From: Rhizobiaceae bacterium
Lineage (GTDB): Bacteria > Pseudomonadota > Alphaproteobacteria > Rhizobiales > Rhizobiaceae
Assembly: GCA_014380965.1 (NCBI GenBank)
Contig: JACMIV010000337.1
Span: 1 to 7,314, forward strand
Direction: 5' to 3'
DNA length: 7,314 nt
Notes under the pieces: generated by a model
What the model saw: the letters and a program-made list of their open reading frames with translations, nothing else
Databases searched by the model: none
What the model was told of the DNA's origin: nothing
In this document: positions 5,610-7,314 of the stretch, one piece after another
How the letters are laid out: every line of letters begins with the position of its first letter
Position numbering within the stretch: position 1 is the first letter of the stretch
Program-made: the position numbers and the translations under genes

Positions 5610-6386
5610 TCAGAAATCGAGGGCGACCGCCGCGAGGATCGGACCCGGCGCGCCGCCCTCGGTGACGCTCTGGAGGATCGCGGCGCAGCCGCCCTTCCCC
5701 TTCCCCGCCGCTTCGAGCGCCGAGAGCGGCAGGTCGACGTCGAGGCGTTTGCCGTCCCACATTCCAAGGATGCGCCAGTCGCGGACCGGATTGGCGCTGA
5801 CGAGGGTGTGGCCGCGGTTTTCGCCGCGATGGACCTCGGTTCGGGTCTCCTCGTCGAAGGTGACGAGCATCAGGACGAGCGGCCGACCCTCGGCCTTGCC
5901 GTCGGCGGTGACGTGAAGCCGGTCGCCGCGAAGGCTGAGCGAGATCCATGGGGCCTCCGGGATCTTCGTCAGGCGGGTCTCGTCCACAGCGGTGGAGATG
6001 TCGCCGGCGCGCGAGCCGACGACATCGCGTGCACCGTTCACCACCGCCTGCGGAGTATAGATCGAGCCGGTGCCGAATGCCTTGGCATAGGCGCGCTGCC
6101 GGTCGGTGTTGGCCCGGCTGGCAAGGGGATCCGCCCAGCCGATATAGTCCCAGTAATCGACGTGATAGGAGAGGGCGACGAGCGAGGGATCCCTTGCAAG
6201 GTTTGCGAGGATGGCGTCGGCCTTCGGGCAGGAGGAGCACCCCTGGCTGGTGAAGAGCTCGACGACGGCACGCACGGTCCGGCTCGTCGCCTCCCGCTCG
6301 CCGGCGTCGGCATCCTCGCTGGCCGCTCCGAGAATAAGCCCAAGCGTGAGGGCGACGGACGCCAGGAGATTGAAGCCGCTCTGCAT
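5610..6386 (-). CDS. DUF1223 family secreted thioredoxin-like protein
   Basis: A 258-residue protein of the DUF1223 family, which has a thioredoxin-like fold. Residues 5-22 form a hydrophobic segment (FNLLASVALTLGLILGAA) consistent with an export signal, so the protein is probably periplasmic. The family signature VVELFTSQGCSSCPKAD (41-57) carries a CxxC pair, Cys50 and Cys53, at the expected redox-active place; YHVDYWDYIGW and YTPQAVVNG are further conserved blocks. A thiol-redox role is inferred; no substrate is known to me. The unusual point is the start: ATG 6386 and GTG 6389 are the only candidates, neither has a good ribosome site, and the region before the hydrophobic core has no Lys or Arg, which most signal peptides have. 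The same-strand neighbours are acnA upstream and DUF2794 downstream. Confidence 0.92.
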   Translation of the reverse strand: MQSGFNLLASVALTLGLILGAASEDADAGEREATSRTVRAVVELFTSQGCSSCPKADAILANLARDPSLVALSYHVDYWDYIGWADPLASRANTDRQRAYAKAFGTGSIYTPQAVVNGARDVVGSRAGDISTAVDETRLTKIPEAPWISLSLRGDRLHVTADGKAEGRPLVLMLVTFDEETRTEVHRGENRGHTLVSANPVRDWRILGMWDGKRLDVDLPLSALEAAGKGKGGCAAILQSVTEGGAPGPILAAVALDF

Positions 6387-6437
6387 CACGTCATGGTATC
6401 CGTTCGAAGGTCGTCCCGCGGGCGCCGAGTGCCGCGG

Positions 6438-6536
6438 TCATGTCCGGCTGCCCTGCCCGACAGCCGAGCCGTCCGCTTTCGACCCGAGCGTCTGGGACGG
6501 GGAAGTCTGCCCACCGTCTGGAGGCGGCGGTTTCAT
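6438..6536 (-). other. Possible 32-codon leader ORF ahead of DUF1223
   Basis: An ATG at 6536 opens a frame encoding MKPPPPDGGQTSPSQTLGSK and twelve more residues up to TGA at 6438. It is Pro/Gly/Ser-rich, with no hydrophobic or folded-domain character. There is no Shine-Dalgarno sequence; it would have to be leaderless or coupled. Four consecutive prolines near the start would be an EF-P-dependent slow site if translated. Probably chance. Confidence 0.12.
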
Positions 6537-6629
6537 GACCGAACCGTAAGACTGTAGCTGAACATCTACCAGTCACTTGCGGGTGACAGTCGCAATGCGC
6601 GGCTCTTGCGAATGCGTGATGCTCACGGG

Positions 6630-6662
6630 AAACGCCGCCGGCTCCCGTGGAACCGGCGGCGT
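6630..6662 (-). terminator. Probable terminator of acnA
   Basis: On the minus strand the perfect 10-bp arms acgccgccgg and ccggcggcgt (6662-6653 and 6641-6632) are extended inward by T-G, T-A and two C-G pairs, leaving a three-base loop. The exit side reads gttt and then ccc, so the T-run is only three bases. The position, 74 bases after the acnA stop, and the very stable stem favour a terminator, perhaps an inefficient one. Confidence 0.6.
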
Positions 6663-6735
6663 CTTGGAAATCGTTTCGCCTTGCGCGGGCTGAGCGCGGT
6701 CTTGCCGCTGCGCCCGCGTCTGTCGAGATGGGCCG

Positions 6736-7314
6736 TCAGGCCGCGAGGCGGCGCAGGACGTATTGCAGGATGCCGCCGTTTCGGAAGTATTCGAGCTCGT
6801 CCAGAGTATCGATGCGACAGAGGAGCGGGATGACTTGCGTCGTCCCGTCTGCCCGCGTCACCGTCGCCTCCATGACCTGGCGCGGCTTCACGTCGGTGAG
6901 GCCCTCGATGGTGACCGTCTCGTCGCCCGTGAGGCCGAGCGTCTGCCAGGACGTGCCTTCCTCGGCGAAGACGAAGGGCACGACGCCCATGCCGACGAGG
7001 TTCGAGCGATGGATGCGCTCGAAGGACTGGGCGATGACGGCGCGCACGCCGAGGAGCACGGTGCCCTTGGCCGCCCAGTCGCGGGAGGAGCCGGTGCCGT
7101 ATTCCTTGCCGGCGAAGACGACGAGCGGCACGCCCTCGCTCCGGTAGCGCATCGCGGCGTCGTAGATCGGCATGATCTCGCCGTCGGGCTGGTGGACGGT
7201 GACGCCGCCCTCGACGCCCGGGACCATCTGGTTCTTGATGCGGATATTGGCGAAGGTGCCACGCATCATGACTTCATGATTGCCGCGGCGCGCGCCATAG
7301 GAGTTGAAATCGAC
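6736..7314 (-). CDS. acnA: Aconitate hydratase AcnA, C-terminal part (5' end outside window)
   Basis: The last 192 residues of the TCA-cycle enzyme that interconverts citrate and isocitrate through cis-aconitate, using a [4Fe-4S] cluster in the cytosol. The visible part is the mobile C-terminal swivel domain. Numbered from the window edge, the diagnostic blocks are [20 protein letters not shown] (2-21), [18 protein letters not shown] (67-84), where Ser76-Ser77-Arg78 correspond to the substrate-binding Ser-Ser-Arg of aconitases, [19 protein letters not shown] (95-113) and the closing [17 protein letters not shown]. These blocks are typical of the AcnA/IRP1 branch rather than AcnB. The cluster cysteines lie in the missing N-terminal portion. 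No frame damage is seen. The gene is followed by a strong hairpin and then DUF1223 on the same strand. Confidence 0.97.
   Translation of the reverse strand, partial: VDFNSYGARRGNHEVMMRGTFANIRIKNQMVPGVEGGVTVHQPDGEIMPIYDAAMRYRSEGVPLVVFAGKEYGTGSSRDWAAKGTVLLGVRAVIAQSFERIHRSNLVGMGVVPFVFAEEGTSWQTLGLTGDETVTIEGLTDVKPRQVMEATVTRADGTTQVIPLLCRIDTLDELEYFRNGGILQYVLRRLAA

Larger units (their letters stand above)
6390..6735. other. 346-base gap between acnA and DUF1223 without a convincing gene
   Basis: Apart from the acnA terminator at 6630-6662 I see no RNA gene, clear promoter or repeat element. A small dyad, gtcac/gtgac, lies at about 6572-6587. On the minus strand a 32-codon frame (6536 to 6438, beginning MKPPPPDGGQ) is followed through an ATGA overlap by a 16-codon frame (6441 to 6391) that ends just before the DUF1223 start. 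Neither has a visible ribosome site, so I do not call them genes. The DUF1223 promoter should be here but I cannot point to it. Confidence 0.5.

Noticed and set aside
5808..6557. A 249-codon plus-strand frame antisense to DUF1223
   Set aside because: It has no family resemblance, whereas the minus strand carries the full DUF1223 signature with the CxxC pair.
1..7314. CRISPR array, tRNA or rRNA genes, insertion sequence or prophage genes
   Set aside because: No regularly spaced repeats, no cloverleaf or rRNA-like sequence, and no transposase, integrase or phage-like reading frame were seen on either strand.

Overview
The window is a GC-rich chromosomal segment whose gene content and codon use (strong G/C at third positions) suggest an alphaproteobacterium, most likely of the Rhizobiales (Hyphomicrobiales). 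The main clues are DUF2794 next to DUF1223 next to the 3' end of aconitase, an FtsX/YbbP-type permease that opens like rhizobial homologues, and two intergenic palindromic repeats of kinds common in rhizobial and related genomes (one built on ATCTCCCCC/GGGGGAGAT, the other on GTCATCCC/GGGATGAC). The assignment rests on recognition from memory, not on a search.

Layout, left to right. Positions 1-191 hold the 3' end of a plus-strand gene, probably a calcineurin-like metallophosphoesterase. It converges on a short minus-strand stretch (241-360) that reads like the last transmembrane helix and tail of a CorA-type metal transporter with no visible 5' part. A palindromic repeat (369-465) abuts that stretch and runs directly into the start of a large plus-strand permease gene (465-3059). 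A divergence-free plus-strand run follows: the permease, a BI-1/YccA-family membrane protein (3281-4060) with its own promoter candidate and a strong UUCG-capped terminator, and a GNAT acetyltransferase of the phosphinothricin/methionine-sulfoximine type (4221-4781). A second compound palindromic repeat (4873-5008) fills the gap between the converging gene sets. The right part is all minus strand: the 3' end of acnA (6736-7314, running off the window), a terminator hairpin, a 346-base gap without a convincing gene, a secreted thioredoxin-like DUF1223 protein (5610-6386), and DUF2794 (5065-5436).

Functionally this is mostly core housekeeping DNA, and I see no CRISPR array, tRNA, rRNA, prophage or transposase. 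Aconitase gives the TCA-cycle anchor; the DUF2794 and DUF1223 genes follow it in the same direction. The permease would need an ATPase partner that is not in this window. The points most worth a second look are the permease start sitting on a repeat arm with no adjacent ATPase gene, the apparently truncated transporter beside the same repeat, the compound palindrome between convergent genes, and the unclear 5' ends of the DUF2794 and DUF1223 genes. I do not find evidence of a new multi-gene system.
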